Positions 36,867-47,761 are shown, counted from the first letter of the stretch. The stretch is DNA of 60,426 nucleotides from Vulcanibacillus modesticaldus (GCF_001730235.1 NZ_MIJF01000100.1:1-60426), one strand, 5' to 3'. The notes: generated by a model not told the origin, from the letters alone. Translations and numbers: made by a program.

Positions 36867-37533
36867 CGACCCTAGAATTAAAATTATTACAGGTCATTTC
36901 GGAAGTGGAAAAACGGAAATTTCCATTAATTTGAGCCGAATTGAAAAGGAAAAATATCAAAAGGTAGCGATTGTGGATTTAGACGTGATTAATCCCTATT
37001 TCCGTTCTAGAGAAGTTAATTCGTATTTCCAACAACTCGGTGTCGAGCTTATCGCACCTAAGGGAGAATTGGCTACTGCAGATTTACCAATTGTTTCTGG
37101 TGAAATCTATCGAGTATTCAATGATCACAATTATCGGGTAATCATTGATGTTGGTGGAGATAAAGATGGTGCTACTGCATTGGGTCAATATTATAATGAA
37201 ATAAAAAATTTAGATTATCAAATGTATTTCGTTGTAAATGTTAACCGTCCTTATGTAAGCACTGTTGAAGGGATTATGGAAACGGTCAGGCAAATAGAAG
37301 TGGTTTCAAGATTGAAAGTATCGGCTTTAATTAATAATTCTAATCTTGGAATTGAGACTTCAGTAGATGACATCCAGCGTGGGCATCTGATTACCGAACA
37401 GGCGAGTAAAGAATTGGATTTACCCATTTTATATACAACTATTTCTAGTCATTTAAGAAATGAAACAAAAGACTTTGCTAAGGAACATCAAGTTCTTTAT
37501 ATTGATCGTTTTATGAGATTGCCATGGGAATAA
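36859..37533 (+). CDS. P-loop NTPase of unknown function in the VOR operon
   Basis: This 224-aa SIMIBI/MinD-ParA-like NTPase has Walker [10 protein letters not shown] (about residues 12-20), a switch-like [13 protein letters not shown] and [15 protein letters not shown]. It has no cysteine, so it is unlikely to carry an Fe-S cluster as Mrp/Nbp35 proteins do. It starts at TTG with GGGAGG upstream and overlaps buk. Placement between buk and the ferredoxin-like subunit suggests a role tied to the oxidoreductase, but none is known to me. Confidence 0.8.
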   Translation: MNNDPRIKIITGHFGSGKTEISINLSRIEKEKYQKVAIVDLDVINPYFRSREVNSYFQQLGVELIAPKGELATADLPIVSGEIYRVFNDHNYRVIIDVGGDKDGATALGQYYNEIKNLDYQMYFVVNVNRPYVSTVEGIMETVRQIEVVSRLKVSALINNSNLGIETSVDDIQRGHLITEQASKELDLPILYTTISSHLRNETKDFAKEHQVLYIDRFMRLPWE

Positions 37534-37596
37534 TCTTAAAAAACACCTTGCAAAAAAGTTAGTTTTATTAATATCTAATAAAGGGGAATGATTAAC

Positions 37597-37815
37597 ATGG
37601 AACCTCGTGTTGTATTTAATGAAGAATTATGTAAAGGATGTAGTTTATGCATATCAGCTTGTCCTAAGAACATAATTTATCTTGCAGATCGGTTAAATAG
37701 CAAGGGTTATCGTCCAGCAACTGTGACAGAACAAGATAAGTGTATTAGTTGTGCTGCTTGTGGAAGGATCTGTCCAGATGCTGTTATAACGGTTTATCGT
37801 CCGAAGAAGAAATAA
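37597..37815 (+). CDS. vorD: 2-oxoacid:ferredoxin oxidoreductase delta subunit (2[4Fe-4S])
   Basis: This 72-aa ferredoxin-like subunit has two cluster motifs, CKGCSLCISACP and CISCAACGRICP. It carries electrons from the VOR/KOR core to ferredoxin. The ATG at 37588 abuts AAGGGG, and the ATG at 37597 has better spacing. The three catalytic subunit genes follow directly. Confidence 0.92.
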   Translation: MEPRVVFNEELCKGCSLCISACPKNIIYLADRLNSKGYRPATVTEQDKCISCAACGRICPDAVITVYRPKKK

Positions 37816-37846
37816 TGTTCTCAATTAATAGAAGGGAGAGAAATTA

Positions 37847-38908
37847 ATGGGAAAAGTATTAATGAAGGGCAATGAAGTTATTGCTGAAGCGGCAGTTCAT
37901 GCAGGATGTAAATATTACTTTGGTTATCCCATTACACCTCAAAGTGAATTAGTTGCATATATGGCAAAACGTTTACCCGAAGTTGGTGGTCTTTTCTTAC
38001 AAGCCGAAAGTGAAGTGGCAGCTATCAATATGGTTTATGGTGCTGCTAGTGCTGGTGTTAGAGTGATGACCTCTTCTTCAAGTCCTGGAGTTAGTTTAAA
38101 ACAGGAAGGAATATCATATTTGGTTGGTGCAGAATTACCTGCTGTAATTATTAATGTTATGCGTGGTGGACCAGGATTAGGTAGTATCCAACCTTCTCAG
38201 TCGGACTATTTCCAAGCAACAAAAGGGGGAGGACATGGAGATTACCAGATTCCTGTATTTGCTCCGGCTACCTTACAAGAAATTGTCGACCTGATGCAAG
38301 ATGCATTTGATATTGCTGATCGTTATCGAACTCCAGTTTATATACTTGGAGATGGTATGCTTGGACAAATGATGGAACCGGTTGAATTTACTGAAAGAAA
38401 AGCAGCTGAATTACCACCGAAGGATTGGGCTACAACTGGTACGCGTGGTGATGGCGGACCAAAAATCACCAATTCACTTCGTTTGGACCCAGATGACTTA
38501 GAAAAACATAATAATCATTTGCAAGAAAAATACTCAAAAATTAAAGAAAATGAAGTGAGATTTGAGAATTATCTAACTGAAGATGCAGATTATATTGTTG
38601 TTGCATACGGAACTGTTTCTAGAATCGCAAAAAATGCTATCAAGAAAGCTAGAGAAAAAGGAATTAAAGTAGGAATGATTCGTCCGATTTCATTATGGCC
38701 ATTCCCAGAAAAGCCTTTTTATGAAACTAGGGAGAATGTTAAAGCTTATTTAACTGTTGAAATGAGCGCTGGGCAAATGGTAGAGGATGTTAGATTAGCA
38801 GTCAATGGGTATAAACCAGTTCATTTTTATGGTAGAACGGGTGGAATGGTGCCATCTCAAGAGGATATACTTGCTGAAATCATCAAAATGGCTGGGGGTG
38901 ATCAATAA
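37847..38908 (+). CDS. vorB: 2-oxoacid:ferredoxin oxidoreductase alpha subunit (VorB type)
   Basis: This 353-aa subunit carries the pyruvate:ferredoxin-type domains I and [49 protein letters not shown] and a C-terminal transketolase-C-like part. Length and sequence resemble 3-methyl-2-oxobutanoate (branched-chain) oxidoreductase subunit VorB; a 2-oxoglutarate specificity (KorA) cannot be excluded. The operon context with bcd/ptb/buk favours VOR. Confidence 0.9.
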   Translation: MGKVLMKGNEVIAEAAVHAGCKYYFGYPITPQSELVAYMAKRLPEVGGLFLQAESEVAAINMVYGAASAGVRVMTSSSSPGVSLKQEGISYLVGAELPAVIINVMRGGPGLGSIQPSQSDYFQATKGGGHGDYQIPVFAPATLQEIVDLMQDAFDIADRYRTPVYILGDGMLGQMMEPVEFTERKAAELPPKDWATTGTRGDGGPKITNSLRLDPDDLEKHNNHLQEKYSKIKENEVRFENYLTEDADYIVVAYGTVSRIAKNAIKKAREKGIKVGMIRPISLWPFPEKPFYETRENVKAYLTVEMSAGQMVEDVRLAVNGYKPVHFYGRTGGMVPSQEDILAEIIKMAGGDQ

Positions 38909-39660
38909 TGATGGAATTAGTTTTTGAAAGAACAAATGGTTTGACTGAAAAGCCCACTCATTACTGTCCTGGTTGTACACATGGCATAATACATCGTCTT
39001 GTTGGTGAAGTTTTAGAGGAAATGGATATTATTGAAGATACTGTTGGTGTGGCGTCTGTTGGTTGCTCGGTTCTTGCGTATGATTATTTTAACTGTGATA
39101 TGACGCAAGCTGCCCACGGTAGGGCTCCCGCAGTGGCAACTGGTATCAAAAGGGTTTTACCTAAGGATCGTATCGTATTTACCTATCAAGGAGATGGAGA
39201 TTTAGCATCAATTGGTATGGCCGAGATTGTTCATGCTGCTGCACGTGGTGAAAACATTACAGTTATATTTGTGAATAATGCTATTTATGGTATGACTGGT
39301 GGACAAATGGCACCTACATCTTTAGTGGGACAAAAAACAGCTACTTCTCCTTTTGGAAGGGATATTGCTTTACAAGGTTCACCTATTAGGGTATCTGAAT
39401 TATTGGCAACTTTAGATGGTGCTTCTTATATTGAGCGTGTATCTACCCATGATGTGGCAAGTATTATTAAAGCGAAAAAAGCTATTCGTAAGGCATTTGA
39501 AACTCAGAAAAACGGTTTAGGTTTTTCGATGGTTGAAGTATTATCAACTTGTCCAACTAACTGGGGAATAGATCCAAAAGAATCATTGGATTGGGTAAAG
39601 GAAAAAATGATTCCTGAATACCCTCTTGGTGTCTACAAAGATGTTAAGGGGGGTAAATAA
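38908..39660 (+). CDS. vorA: 2-oxoacid:ferredoxin oxidoreductase beta subunit (ThDP-binding)
   Basis: This 250-aa subunit binds thiamine diphosphate: [15 protein letters not shown] with the cluster/ThDP-site cysteines, then [44 protein letters not shown], the classic ThDP-Mg motif. The ATG overlaps the stop of the alpha gene (TAATG), and GGGGGTGAT upstream serves as ribosome-binding site. Confidence 0.94.
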   Translation: MMELVFERTNGLTEKPTHYCPGCTHGIIHRLVGEVLEEMDIIEDTVGVASVGCSVLAYDYFNCDMTQAAHGRAPAVATGIKRVLPKDRIVFTYQGDGDLASIGMAEIVHAAARGENITVIFVNNAIYGMTGGQMAPTSLVGQKTATSPFGRDIALQGSPIRVSELLATLDGASYIERVSTHDVASIIKAKKAIRKAFETQKNGLGFSMVEVLSTCPTNWGIDPKESLDWVKEKMIPEYPLGVYKDVKGGK

Positions 39661-39661
39661 G

Positions 39662-40201
39662 ATGTTACATGAGATTATAATTGCTGGTTTTGGTGGTCAA
39701 GGTGTAATGTCAATGGGACAATTACTAGCATATTCGGGAATGCACGAGGATAAGCAAGTTTCTTGGCTTCCATCTTACGGTCCAGAACAACGTGGTGGAA
39801 CTGCTAACTGTTCAGTAATAATCAGTGATGAACCAGTTGGTTCTCCGGTTATTTCTCATCCATCCGTAGCTATAGTCTTAAATAAGCCATCATTTGATAA
39901 GTTTGAACCATTAGTAAGTCCTGGTGGAATATTGATTGTAAATAGTTCATTGGTTGATAAAAAATCAAGTCGTGACGATATCACAGTAATTGAGGTTCCT
40001 GCTTCTGAGATCGCTAATGAGATTGGGGAACCTAAAGTGGCTAACTCAGTTATTTTAGGGACCTTCTTAAAATTAACAAATGCGGTTTCACCTGATTCAA
40101 TAATTGAAGCATTGAAAAAGGTTCTTCCAGAGAGAAGACATAACTTGATTCCTGCAAATAAAGTTGCCCTTGAAAAGGGTGCAGAATTAATAAATAAATA
40201 A
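39662..40201 (+). CDS. vorC: 2-oxoacid:ferredoxin oxidoreductase gamma subunit
   Basis: This 179-aa subunit is of the POR gamma domain family (EIIIAGFGGQGVMSMGQLLAYSGM, WLPSYGPEQRGGTANCSVIIS). The frame opens upstream at 39626 inside the beta gene, but AAGGGGGG precedes the ATG at 39662. It completes a four-subunit delta-alpha-beta-gamma enzyme. Confidence 0.94.
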   Translation: MLHEIIIAGFGGQGVMSMGQLLAYSGMHEDKQVSWLPSYGPEQRGGTANCSVIISDEPVGSPVISHPSVAIVLNKPSFDKFEPLVSPGGILIVNSSLVDKKSSRDDITVIEVPASEIANEIGEPKVANSVILGTFLKLTNAVSPDSIIEALKKVLPERRHNLIPANKVALEKGAELINK

Positions 40202-40231
40202 TTTTTTCTTTCATTAAAAACTGGTGAAAAT

Positions 40232-40286
40232 GGCACAAGAAAACCTCCGCTGTTTATTCGGAGGATGGATTGTGCCTTTAATTTTA
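40232..40286 (+). terminator. Two-tier hairpin terminator after the VOR operon
   Basis: GGCACAA (40232-40238) pairs with TTGTGCC (40270-40276), enclosing CCTCCG (40244-40249)/CGGAGG (40259-40264), and is followed by a T-rich stretch. It separates the VOR genes from lpd. The following ~100 nt contain several TATAAT-like hexamers that may include an lpd promoter. Confidence 0.8.
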
Positions 40287-40385
40287 AGTTTGTTGCCTAA
40301 TTACCGTTATCGTAAATAACTTGTATATTATAATATTATAATATTAAAGTAATAATACACAAAAAGAGGAAGGAAGAATTAATTT

Positions 40386-41804
40386 ATGATTGAGCAAAAA
40401 CAATTTGATGTGGTATTTATTGGAGCTGGTCCGGGAGGTTATGTAGCAGCAATTAGAGCTGCGCAGCTAGGTTTAAAAGTTGCAGTTATTGAAAAGGATA
40501 AGGTTGGAGGAACTTGTTTGCATCGTGGGTGTATTCCTACCAAGGCTTTATTAAGAAGTGCTGAAATATATCGAAATGCTAAAGAAGGCAGCGAATTCGG
40601 GATTAATATTGATAATATCACATTAAACTTCACACAAGTTCAAAATAGAAAACAGCAAGTTGTTGATCAATTAAAAAAGGGTATTGAATTTCTTTTTAAA
40701 AAGAATAAAGTTACCTTAATTGAAGGTTATGGCCGGATAGAGAATAGTGGTTCGGATTCTAATAAGGTTGTTAGAGTAGAAACTGCTGATGGTGAAAAAG
40801 TTGTATCTACAAAAAAAGTTATTATTGCTACAGGATCTAAACCTAAAACGTTGCCTGGCTTAGAAATTGATGGTAAATACATAATTACAAGTGATGAAGC
40901 TTTAGAAATGGAAGAACTTCCAAAATCTATGATTATTGTAGGTGGGGGAGTAATTGGGATGGAATGGGCATCCCTTTTAAATGATTTTGGAGTAGAGGTT
41001 ACAGTAGTTGAGTTCTTACCAAGAATTTTGCCGTTAGAAGATTCAGATGTTAGTAAAGATATCACTAGGACAATGAAAAAGCGTAAAGTTAAAATTCATA
41101 CAGGTACCATGGTATTACCTGAAACTATCAAAATTGTTGATGGACGCGTTGAATTAGAGGCTAAAAAAGGTGAAAAGATGCTTCAACTTTCTGCTGAAAA
41201 GGTATTGGTATCTGTTGGTAGAGTAGCTATGATAGATAATATTGGACTGGAGAATACCAAGGTTGAGGTTGAAAAGGGAGTAATAAAGGTAAATGAGTTC
41301 TTTCAAACAACGGACAGCAACATATATGCAATTGGTGATGTGATTGGGGGGTTACAACTTGCTCACGTTGCCTCTCATGAAGGTATTGTTGCCGTTGAAC
41401 ATATAGCAGGTAAAAATCCAAAACCATTTAATTATTTAACGGTTTCAAAATGTACATTTACTCATCCTGAAGTAGCCAGTGTAGGCTTAACTGAAGATGA
41501 AGCAAAGGAAAAGGGTTATGAAGTTAAAGTAGGTAAGTTCCAATTTAGAGGAATTGGTAAAGCGTTGGTTCATGGTGAAGTTGATGGGTTTATTAAACTG
41601 GTAGTAGATCAAAAGACTAATACTCTTTTGGGAGCTCATATGGTTGGTCCACACGTAACGGATATGATTTCAGAGGCAGGTCTTGCTAAAGTTTTGGAGG
41701 CTACTGCAATGGATATCGCGCATACAATCCATCCGCATCCGACATTAGCCGAAGCGATTATGGAAGCTGCGTTAGATGTGGATAATGAAGCTATTCATGC
41801 ATAA
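40386..41804 (+). CDS. lpdA: Dihydrolipoyl dehydrogenase
   Basis: This FAD-dependent E3 enzyme reoxidises lipoamide. The 472-aa protein has the FAD motif GAGPGGYVAA, redox cysteines 44 and 49 in GGTCLHRGCIPTK, the NAD motif GGGVIGMEWAS and the catalytic His-Glu in HTIHPHPTLAEAI. No E1 or E2 genes of a branched-chain dehydrogenase lie nearby, so its partner complex is not encoded here. Confidence 0.97.
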   Translation: MIEQKQFDVVFIGAGPGGYVAAIRAAQLGLKVAVIEKDKVGGTCLHRGCIPTKALLRSAEIYRNAKEGSEFGINIDNITLNFTQVQNRKQQVVDQLKKGIEFLFKKNKVTLIEGYGRIENSGSDSNKVVRVETADGEKVVSTKKVIIATGSKPKTLPGLEIDGKYIITSDEALEMEELPKSMIIVGGGVIGMEWASLLNDFGVEVTVVEFLPRILPLEDSDVSKDITRTMKKRKVKIHTGTMVLPETIKIVDGRVELEAKKGEKMLQLSAEKVLVSVGRVAMIDNIGLENTKVEVEKGVIKVNEFFQTTDSNIYAIGDVIGGLQLAHVASHEGIVAVEHIAGKNPKPFNYLTVSKCTFTHPEVASVGLTEDEAKEKGYEVKVGKFQFRGIGKALVHGEVDGFIKLVVDQKTNTLLGAHMVGPHVTDMISEAGLAKVLEATAMDIAHTIHPHPTLAEAIMEAALDVDNEAIHA

Positions 41805-41839
41805 ATATAAAAAATTTTAAAGGTTCTTTATTAACACGA

Positions 41840-41876
41840 AAACAGGTTACGAGATTATTCTTGTAACCTGTTTCTA
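41840..41876. terminator. Bidirectional terminator between lpd and the acyl-CoA synthetase gene
   Basis: AAACAGGTTAC (41840-41850) and GTAACCTGTTT (41863-41873) form a perfect 11-bp stem between convergent genes. Confidence 0.85.
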
Positions 41877-41898
41877 ACTCATAACTGGTTTTTCATTT

Positions 41899-43482
41899 TT
41901 ATTTTTTTGCTTGATTAAGTTCCCTTTGACGTAATTCAACCCGTCTGATTTTACCAGAAGTTGTCTTTGGAAGTTCATCAATAAATTCAATTTTACGTGG
42001 ATACTTGTATGGGGCAGTTAATTTCTTAACATGATCTTGTAATTCTTTAACGAGACCTTCTTTATTTTTATCGACTTCATCTTTAAGAACTATAAATGCC
42101 TTAACTACATGACCTCGAACTTCATCGGGACTTGCTACAACAGCGCATTCTTGTACATAAGGGTGTTTTACTAGGGCATCTTCAACTTCAAATGGGCCGA
42201 TTGTGTAACCTGAGCTGATTATGATATCATCTCCACGACCTTCAAACCAATAATAACCATCTTCATCTTTTTTAGCGGTGTCTCCCGTTATATACCAATC
42301 TCCTCGAAACTGCATTGCGGTACGTTCAGGATCTTTATAATATTCTTTAAATAAAGCAGGTGTATCTTTATGAACTGCGATATCACCAACTACTCCTACA
42401 CTAACAGGTTTGCCGTTTTCATCGATTATTTCTACTAGATTTCCAGGAGTAGGTTTTCCCATTGAACCTGGTTTAATTTTCATACCTTCTAATACTCCTA
42501 CCAACAATGTATTTTCCGTTTGTCCGTATCCATCACGAACATTAACATTAAAAAACTTTTTGAAAGTATCAATTACTTCACGATTTAATGGTTCACCAGC
42601 GGATACTGCACTTCTAAGATTAGGTAGAGAATATTGGTCGATGTTGTCAATTTTCGCCATCAAACGATACTCTGTTGGTGTACAGCATAATACATTAACT
42701 TCATAGTCTTCCATCAGTTGAAGGTATTTATTAGGTTCAAATTTACCTTGATAAGATAATCCTGTTGCACCTGAACCTAAAGTAGCTAAGAAAGGACTCC
42801 AAATCCATTTTTGCCAACCTGGTCCTGCTGTAGCCCAAACAACATCATCTTCTTTGATATTTAGCCAATTCTTGGCGGAGGTTTTTAAATGAGCATATGC
42901 CCATCCATGGGAGTGCACAACCCCCTTAGGATTCCCGGTAGTTCCTGAAGTATAGGATATAAATGCCATATCGTCTCTTTTGGTATCCGCCATTTTAAGA
43001 ACGTCACTGCTTTGACTCATTAATTCATCAAGATCTAACCAACCTTCTACTTGAGCGCCAAGTACAAATTTTTTAAGATTGTTGATATTATCAACATTAT
43101 CAAATTCATTGACATAAGGGTAATAACAGATTACAGCATTTGCTTCACTATGGTTAATCCTATATTGAAGATCTTTGGTGCGTAACATCTCAGAGTTTGG
43201 GATTACTACTAACCCTGCTTTTAAGGCACCAAGATAAACGGTATAGGCTTCGATGGACCTTGGCACCATTATAAGAACCTTATTACCTTTTTGTAACCCT
43301 TGATTAAGTAATGCATTCCCAACTTTGTTAGCTTTTTTGATCAAGTTAGCATAAGTTATTTCACTTCTATCTCCCTTTTCATTTTCCCACTTAATAGCAA
43401 TCTTGTCGGGATCTTGTGCATAACGTTCAATTTCTTCTACCAAATTATAATTTTCTGGTGCAATTAAGGATTTTTTATCCAT
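41899..43482 (-). CDS. AMP-forming acyl-CoA synthetase
   Basis: This 527-aa ANL-family enzyme activates a carboxylic acid with ATP and CoA. Motifs: ISYTSGTTGNPKGVVHSHG (P-loop), YGQTE, WYITGDTAKKDEDGYYWFEGRGDD and the C-terminal ELPKTTSGKIRRVELRQRE, whose Lys is the usual acetylation target. It resembles medium/branched-chain synthetases (MbcS type) more than AcsA. The ATG at 43482 with GGAGAGGAGG upstream is used; the longer frame starts without a site. It may salvage isobutyrate or isovalerate made by Buk. Confidence 0.9.
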   Translation of the reverse strand: MDKKSLIAPENYNLVEEIERYAQDPDKIAIKWENEKGDRSEITYANLIKKANKVGNALLNQGLQKGNKVLIMVPRSIEAYTVYLGALKAGLVVIPNSEMLRTKDLQYRINHSEANAVICYYPYVNEFDNVDNINNLKKFVLGAQVEGWLDLDELMSQSSDVLKMADTKRDDMAFISYTSGTTGNPKGVVHSHGWAYAHLKTSAKNWLNIKEDDVVWATAGPGWQKWIWSPFLATLGSGATGLSYQGKFEPNKYLQLMEDYEVNVLCCTPTEYRLMAKIDNIDQYSLPNLRSAVSAGEPLNREVIDTFKKFFNVNVRDGYGQTENTLLVGVLEGMKIKPGSMGKPTPGNLVEIIDENGKPVSVGVVGDIAVHKDTPALFKEYYKDPERTAMQFRGDWYITGDTAKKDEDGYYWFEGRGDDIIISSGYTIGPFEVEDALVKHPYVQECAVVASPDEVRGHVVKAFIVLKDEVDKNKEGLVKELQDHVKKLTAPYKYPRKIEFIDELPKTTSGKIRRVELRQRELNQAKK

Positions 43483-43605
43483 AAATATCCTCCTCTCCAA
43501 AACTTTAATGGCTTTATTATACAAAATAATCATAATTTTTTGAATATTTAATTTAGGGATAATTATAAAAATTAATCATTTATAAAGAAAAATGCCAATC
43601 ATTTA

Positions 43606-43634
43606 TTGAATGTAAAAAATATTATTAATATTAT
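43606..43634 (+). promoter_or_regulatory. Sigma-A-like promoter of the mutase operon
   Basis: TTGAAT (43606-43611), a 17-bp spacer and TATTAT (43629-43634) lie in the very AT-rich 200-bp region between the divergent synthetase and mutase genes. Confidence 0.5.
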
Positions 43635-43685
43635 ATAATTAATAAATATTAAGAAAATACAAACATAAAGAAAGAGGGGACGTCT

Positions 43686-45335
43686 GTGAGAGAAATTAAT
43701 AACAATGAGTATCATCAATGGATTAAAGAAACGAAAGAAATAATAGATAAATTTCCAGAAAGAAAGAAATCATTTAAAACGAGTTCCAAAATACCAGTGG
43801 AAAGACTATATCTGCCATCAGAAATTACTAATTCCTATTTGGAAAAATTAAATTTTCCCGGGGAATATCCTTTTACAAGAGGTATTCAACCGACTATGTA
43901 TCGGGGTAGATTATGGTCGATGAGACAGTATGCGGGTTTCTCTTCAGCTGAAGAATCAAATAAACGCTATAAGTATCTTTTAGAACAAGGACAAACTGGA
44001 CTAAGTATTGCCTTTGATTTACCCACTCAAATTGGTTATGATTCTGATGATCCACGCGCCAAAGGCGAAGTTGGTAAGGTTGGAGTAGCCATCGATTCAT
44101 TGAAAGATATGGAAATATTATTTGATGCTATTCCATTAGATAAAGTTAGTACTTCTATGACTATTAATGCTCCTGCTGCTATTTTACTTGCTATGTATAT
44201 TGTAGTTGCTGAAAAACAAGGAGTTTCTGCTGATAAACTGTCAGGAACGATTCAAAATGATATTTTAAAAGAATACATAGCCAGAGGGACATATATTTTT
44301 CCACCAAAACCATCAATGAGACTGATTACGGATATTTTTAAGTATTGTTCTAAAAACATGCCAAAATGGAATACGATAAGTATTAGTGGTTATCACATTC
44401 GTGAAGCAGGTTCTACTGCTGTTCAAGAAATTGCTTTTACCATCGGGAATGCTATTGCTTATGTTGAAAGTGCCCTTGAGACAGGACTTGAAATAGATGA
44501 GTTTGCACCTAGACTTGCTTTTTTCTTCAATTCTCACAACAATTTCTTTGAGGAGATTGCCAAATTTCGTGCGGCTAGAAGAATATGGGCGAAGGTAATG
44601 AAAGAAAGATTTAATGCTAAGAAAAAAAAGTCACTTCAGTTACGTTTTCATACTCAAACTGCTGGCTCAACATTAACGGCACAACAGCCCGATAATAATA
44701 TTGTACGAGTAACATTACAAGCCTTAGCTGCAATCTTAGGTGGAACTCAAAGTCTGCACACCAATTCAAGAGATGAGGCTTTGGCTTTACCAACAGAAGA
44801 GTCTGCACGAATTGCCTTAAGAACTCAACAAATTATTGCTTACGAGTCTGGAGTTACTGATACAGTGGATCCGCTAGGTGGTTCATATTACATTGAAGAA
44901 TTGACAGATAGAATTGAAAAAGAAGTTGAGAAATATCTTCAGAAAATAGATGAATTAGGTGGGGCAGTTAAAGCGATTGAGGAAGGATATATTCAAAGAG
45001 AGATTCATAAAGCTGCCTATGATTATCAACAAGATATTGAAAGGAAACAACAATGGATAATCGGATTAAATGCATTTGCAATTGAAAATGAAAAGATGCC
45101 TGAAATTCATCGAGTTGACCCTATTGTGGCCCAAGAACAAGAACAAAAATTATTAGAATTAAAAGCAACTAGAGACAATTATGCTGTGACTAGTACTTTA
45201 AAAGCATTAAAAGAAGCTGCCAAAACTGATAAGAATTTAATGCCTTATATTATTGATGCAGTTAAAGTTTATGCTACCTTAGGAGAAATTACTAATGTAT
45301 TAAGGGACGTTTTTGGTGAGTATCAACCGAGTTGA
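43686..45335 (+). CDS. Methylmalonyl-CoA mutase, large (catalytic) subunit
   Basis: This 549-aa B12-dependent mutase subunit without its own B12 domain shows [50 protein letters not shown] and [11 protein letters not shown]. The Tyr in TMY and the Arg in PSMR correspond to residues associated with methylmalonyl-CoA rather than isobutyryl-CoA, where Phe and Gln are found. It starts at GTG with AGAGGGG upstream. The B12-binding half is in the next gene. Confidence 0.9.
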   Translation: MREINNNEYHQWIKETKEIIDKFPERKKSFKTSSKIPVERLYLPSEITNSYLEKLNFPGEYPFTRGIQPTMYRGRLWSMRQYAGFSSAEESNKRYKYLLEQGQTGLSIAFDLPTQIGYDSDDPRAKGEVGKVGVAIDSLKDMEILFDAIPLDKVSTSMTINAPAAILLAMYIVVAEKQGVSADKLSGTIQNDILKEYIARGTYIFPPKPSMRLITDIFKYCSKNMPKWNTISISGYHIREAGSTAVQEIAFTIGNAIAYVESALETGLEIDEFAPRLAFFFNSHNNFFEEIAKFRAARRIWAKVMKERFNAKKKKSLQLRFHTQTAGSTLTAQQPDNNIVRVTLQALAAILGGTQSLHTNSRDEALALPTEESARIALRTQQIIAYESGVTDTVDPLGGSYYIEELTDRIEKEVEKYLQKIDELGGAVKAIEEGYIQREIHKAAYDYQQDIERKQQWIIGLNAFAIENEKMPEIHRVDPIVAQEQEQKLLELKATRDNYAVTSTLKALKEAAKTDKNLMPYIIDAVKVYATLGEITNVLRDVFGEYQPS

Positions 45336-45353
45336 TAGGAGGGAGAGTCTAAT

Positions 45354-46190
45354 ATGAAGAAAAAGATTAGAGTGTTAATTGCAAAACCTGGACTTGATGG
45401 GCATGATCGGGGAGCGTTAATAATTGCTCAGGGACTCAGAGATGAAGGGATGGAGGTTATATATACTGGATTAAGACAAACCCCTGATCAGATTGTTAGT
45501 ACGGCAATTCAAGAAGATGTTGATTGTATAGGATTATCAATTTTATCTGGGGCACATAATGAATTGTTCCCAGAAGTGACTAGATTATTAAAAGAAAATG
45601 GTGCAGAAGATATTTTAGTAATTGGTGGTGGTGTAATACCCGAGGATGACATTCCTTATTTAAAGGAACAGGGAGTCAAAGCTGTATTTACACCGGGTAC
45701 TCCCATTGCAGAAATAGTCAAATTCATTAAGGAAAATGTGGTCAATGAAACAATGGATAGTTTTGAAAAAAAAATTAATAAATCTCTTAAGAAGATTGAT
45801 CATATTGGGATAGCTGTGGAAAAATTGGATACTGCTATTAATTTTTTTAAAAATACTTTAGGGTTAGAGATGCTGGGGTTAGACGAGGTTGCAAATGAAG
45901 GGGTCAAGATAGCGTTCTTTAAGATAGGTGATATTAAAATAGAGCTTCTTGAACCGATTGATGAAGAAAGTCCCATTTATAAATATCTTCAAAAGAAGGG
46001 AGAAGGGATTCATCACCTAGCATTTGAGGTCGAAGATATTTTGTATCAATTTCAATTAATGGGTGAGTTAGGTATTCCTTTACTTCAAGATACACCAAAA
46101 ATCGGTGCTAATGGGAAGAAGGTTGGCTTTATTCATCCTAAGGCATCACATAAAGTTTTAATAGAGTTTTGTGAGAGAGGGGATGGGTAA
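45354..46190 (+). CDS. Fusion of mutase B12-binding subunit and methylmalonyl-CoA epimerase
   Basis: Residues 1-~133 are a B12-binding mutase small subunit: [17 protein letters not shown] holds the base-off histidine motif DGHDRG, followed by GLSILSGAH and VIGGGVIP. After a ~15-residue charged linker, residues ~143-278 form a VOC-fold epimerase with [33 protein letters not shown] and VLIEFCER metal/active residues. The two functions are usually separate genes. Its position between the mutase and carboxyltransferase genes agrees with both activities. Confidence 0.92.
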   Translation: MKKKIRVLIAKPGLDGHDRGALIIAQGLRDEGMEVIYTGLRQTPDQIVSTAIQEDVDCIGLSILSGAHNELFPEVTRLLKENGAEDILVIGGGVIPEDDIPYLKEQGVKAVFTPGTPIAEIVKFIKENVVNETMDSFEKKINKSLKKIDHIGIAVEKLDTAINFFKNTLGLEMLGLDEVANEGVKIAFFKIGDIKIELLEPIDEESPIYKYLQKKGEGIHHLAFEVEDILYQFQLMGELGIPLLQDTPKIGANGKKVGFIHPKASHKVLIEFCERGDG

Positions 46191-46194
46191 ATAA

Positions 46195-47739
46195 GTGTTA
46201 ACCAAAATAAAAGAGTTACAAGAGCGAAAAAGTAAGATTGAGTTAGGCGGTGGTAAGAAAAAAATCGAATCACAGCATTCAAAGGGAAAACTAACCGCAA
46301 GAGAACGAATTTCACTACTTTTAGATGAGGGTACGTTTGTTGAGTTAAATCCCTTTATCGAACACAGGGTTACGAACTTTGGTTTAGATAAAGTCGAAGC
46401 TCCGGGAGAAGGGGTTGTTACTGGATATGGAAAAATTAATGGAAGAGGAGTATATGTATTTGCCCAAGATTTTACTGTTTTTGGAGGAGCATTAGGGGAA
46501 ATGCACGCCAAAAAAATAGTGAATATCATGGATTTAGCAGTAAAAAATGGTTGTCCTATCATTGGGTTAAACGATTCAGGTGGTGCTCGGATTCAAGAAG
46601 GAGTTATATCTTTAGATGGATATGGACACATTTTCTATCGGAATTCTATCTACTCTGGTGTTGTTCCTCAAATTTCGGTAATTATGGGGCCAAGTGCGGG
46701 TGGAGCAGTTTATTCTCCTGCTATAACAGATTTCATTTTTATGGTTGAAAATACGAGTAAAATGTTCATTACAGGCCCTAAGGTTATCGAAGCAGTTACT
46801 GGAGAAAAGATTTCTTCAGAGGAACTTGGTGGTGCTAGTGTTCACTCAACTATTAGTGGGATTGCCCATTTTATTTCCCCTACTGAAGTAGAAGTGTTAG
46901 AGCAGGTTCGCCGTCTACTAAGCTATTTACCACAAAATAATCAAGAAAAACCACCAACATTAGAAGTTAACAATAATGATGATGATTGGTGTGAGGAATT
47001 AATTGATATTGTCCCTATCGAAGGAACAAAAGTATATGATGTGCGTGATGTAATCTATAACATCATAGATGATGGGGATTTTATGGAGGTTCATGCTAAT
47101 TTTGCAAAGAATATTGTGGTAGGGTTTGCGAGGATTAGTGGAGAGAGTGTGGGGATAATTGCTAATCAACCCAAAGTAATGGCAGGTGGACTAGATATAG
47201 ACTCTTCTGATAAAATAGCAAGGTTTATTCGATTCTGCGACTCTTTCAACATCCCACTTATTACTTTTGAAGATGTAACTGGTTTTTTTCCAGGGGTTAT
47301 GCAAGAACATCGGGGAATTATTAGACATGGAGCAAAAATTTTATATGCCTACTCTGAAGCTACCGTCCCTAAAATCACTGTAATCCTTAGAAAAGCATAT
47401 GGCGGGGCATATGTTGCTTTAAATAGTAAGTCAATAGGAGCAGATTTAGTGTTTGCTTGGCCTAATGCAGAAATAGCAGTGATGGGACCAGAAGGTGCCG
47501 CTGGAATAATCTTCAGTAAAGAGATCAACGAAAGTCAAGATCCAGTTAAAACAAGATTAGAGAAAATTCAAGAATATCGTGAGAAGTTTGCTAATCCCTA
47601 TGTGGCAGCTTCAATGGGGATGGTTGATGATATTATTGACCCAAGAGAAACAAGAAAAAAATTAAAACAAGCATTAAGTATGTTGAAAAATAAAAAAGAG
47701 TCAAGGCCTAGGAAAAAACATGGTAATATACCGTTATAA
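46195..47739 (+). CDS. mmdA: Acyl-CoA carboxyltransferase (MmdA / PccB type)
   Basis: This 514-aa crotonase-fold carboxyltransferase moves CO2 between biotin and propionyl/methylmalonyl-CoA. Motifs: [48 protein letters not shown]-equivalent, [28 protein letters not shown]. No biotin carrier or Na+-pump beta subunit lies beside it, so either AccB/AccC or genes elsewhere supply the biotin part. It starts at GTG shortly after the fusion gene. Confidence 0.92.
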   Translation: MLTKIKELQERKSKIELGGGKKKIESQHSKGKLTARERISLLLDEGTFVELNPFIEHRVTNFGLDKVEAPGEGVVTGYGKINGRGVYVFAQDFTVFGGALGEMHAKKIVNIMDLAVKNGCPIIGLNDSGGARIQEGVISLDGYGHIFYRNSIYSGVVPQISVIMGPSAGGAVYSPAITDFIFMVENTSKMFITGPKVIEAVTGEKISSEELGGASVHSTISGIAHFISPTEVEVLEQVRRLLSYLPQNNQEKPPTLEVNNNDDDWCEELIDIVPIEGTKVYDVRDVIYNIIDDGDFMEVHANFAKNIVVGFARISGESVGIIANQPKVMAGGLDIDSSDKIARFIRFCDSFNIPLITFEDVTGFFPGVMQEHRGIIRHGAKILYAYSEATVPKITVILRKAYGGAYVALNSKSIGADLVFAWPNAEIAVMGPEGAAGIIFSKEINESQDPVKTRLEKIQEYREKFANPYVAASMGMVDDIIDPRETRKKLKQALSMLKNKKESRPRKKHGNIPL

Positions 47740-47761
47740 AAGATAACTTTATAATAGGTAT

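Noticed and set aside
39856-40236. 126-aa minus-strand ORF opposite vorC
   Set aside because: It is antisense to a well-supported gene, with no ribosome-binding site or recognisable motif.
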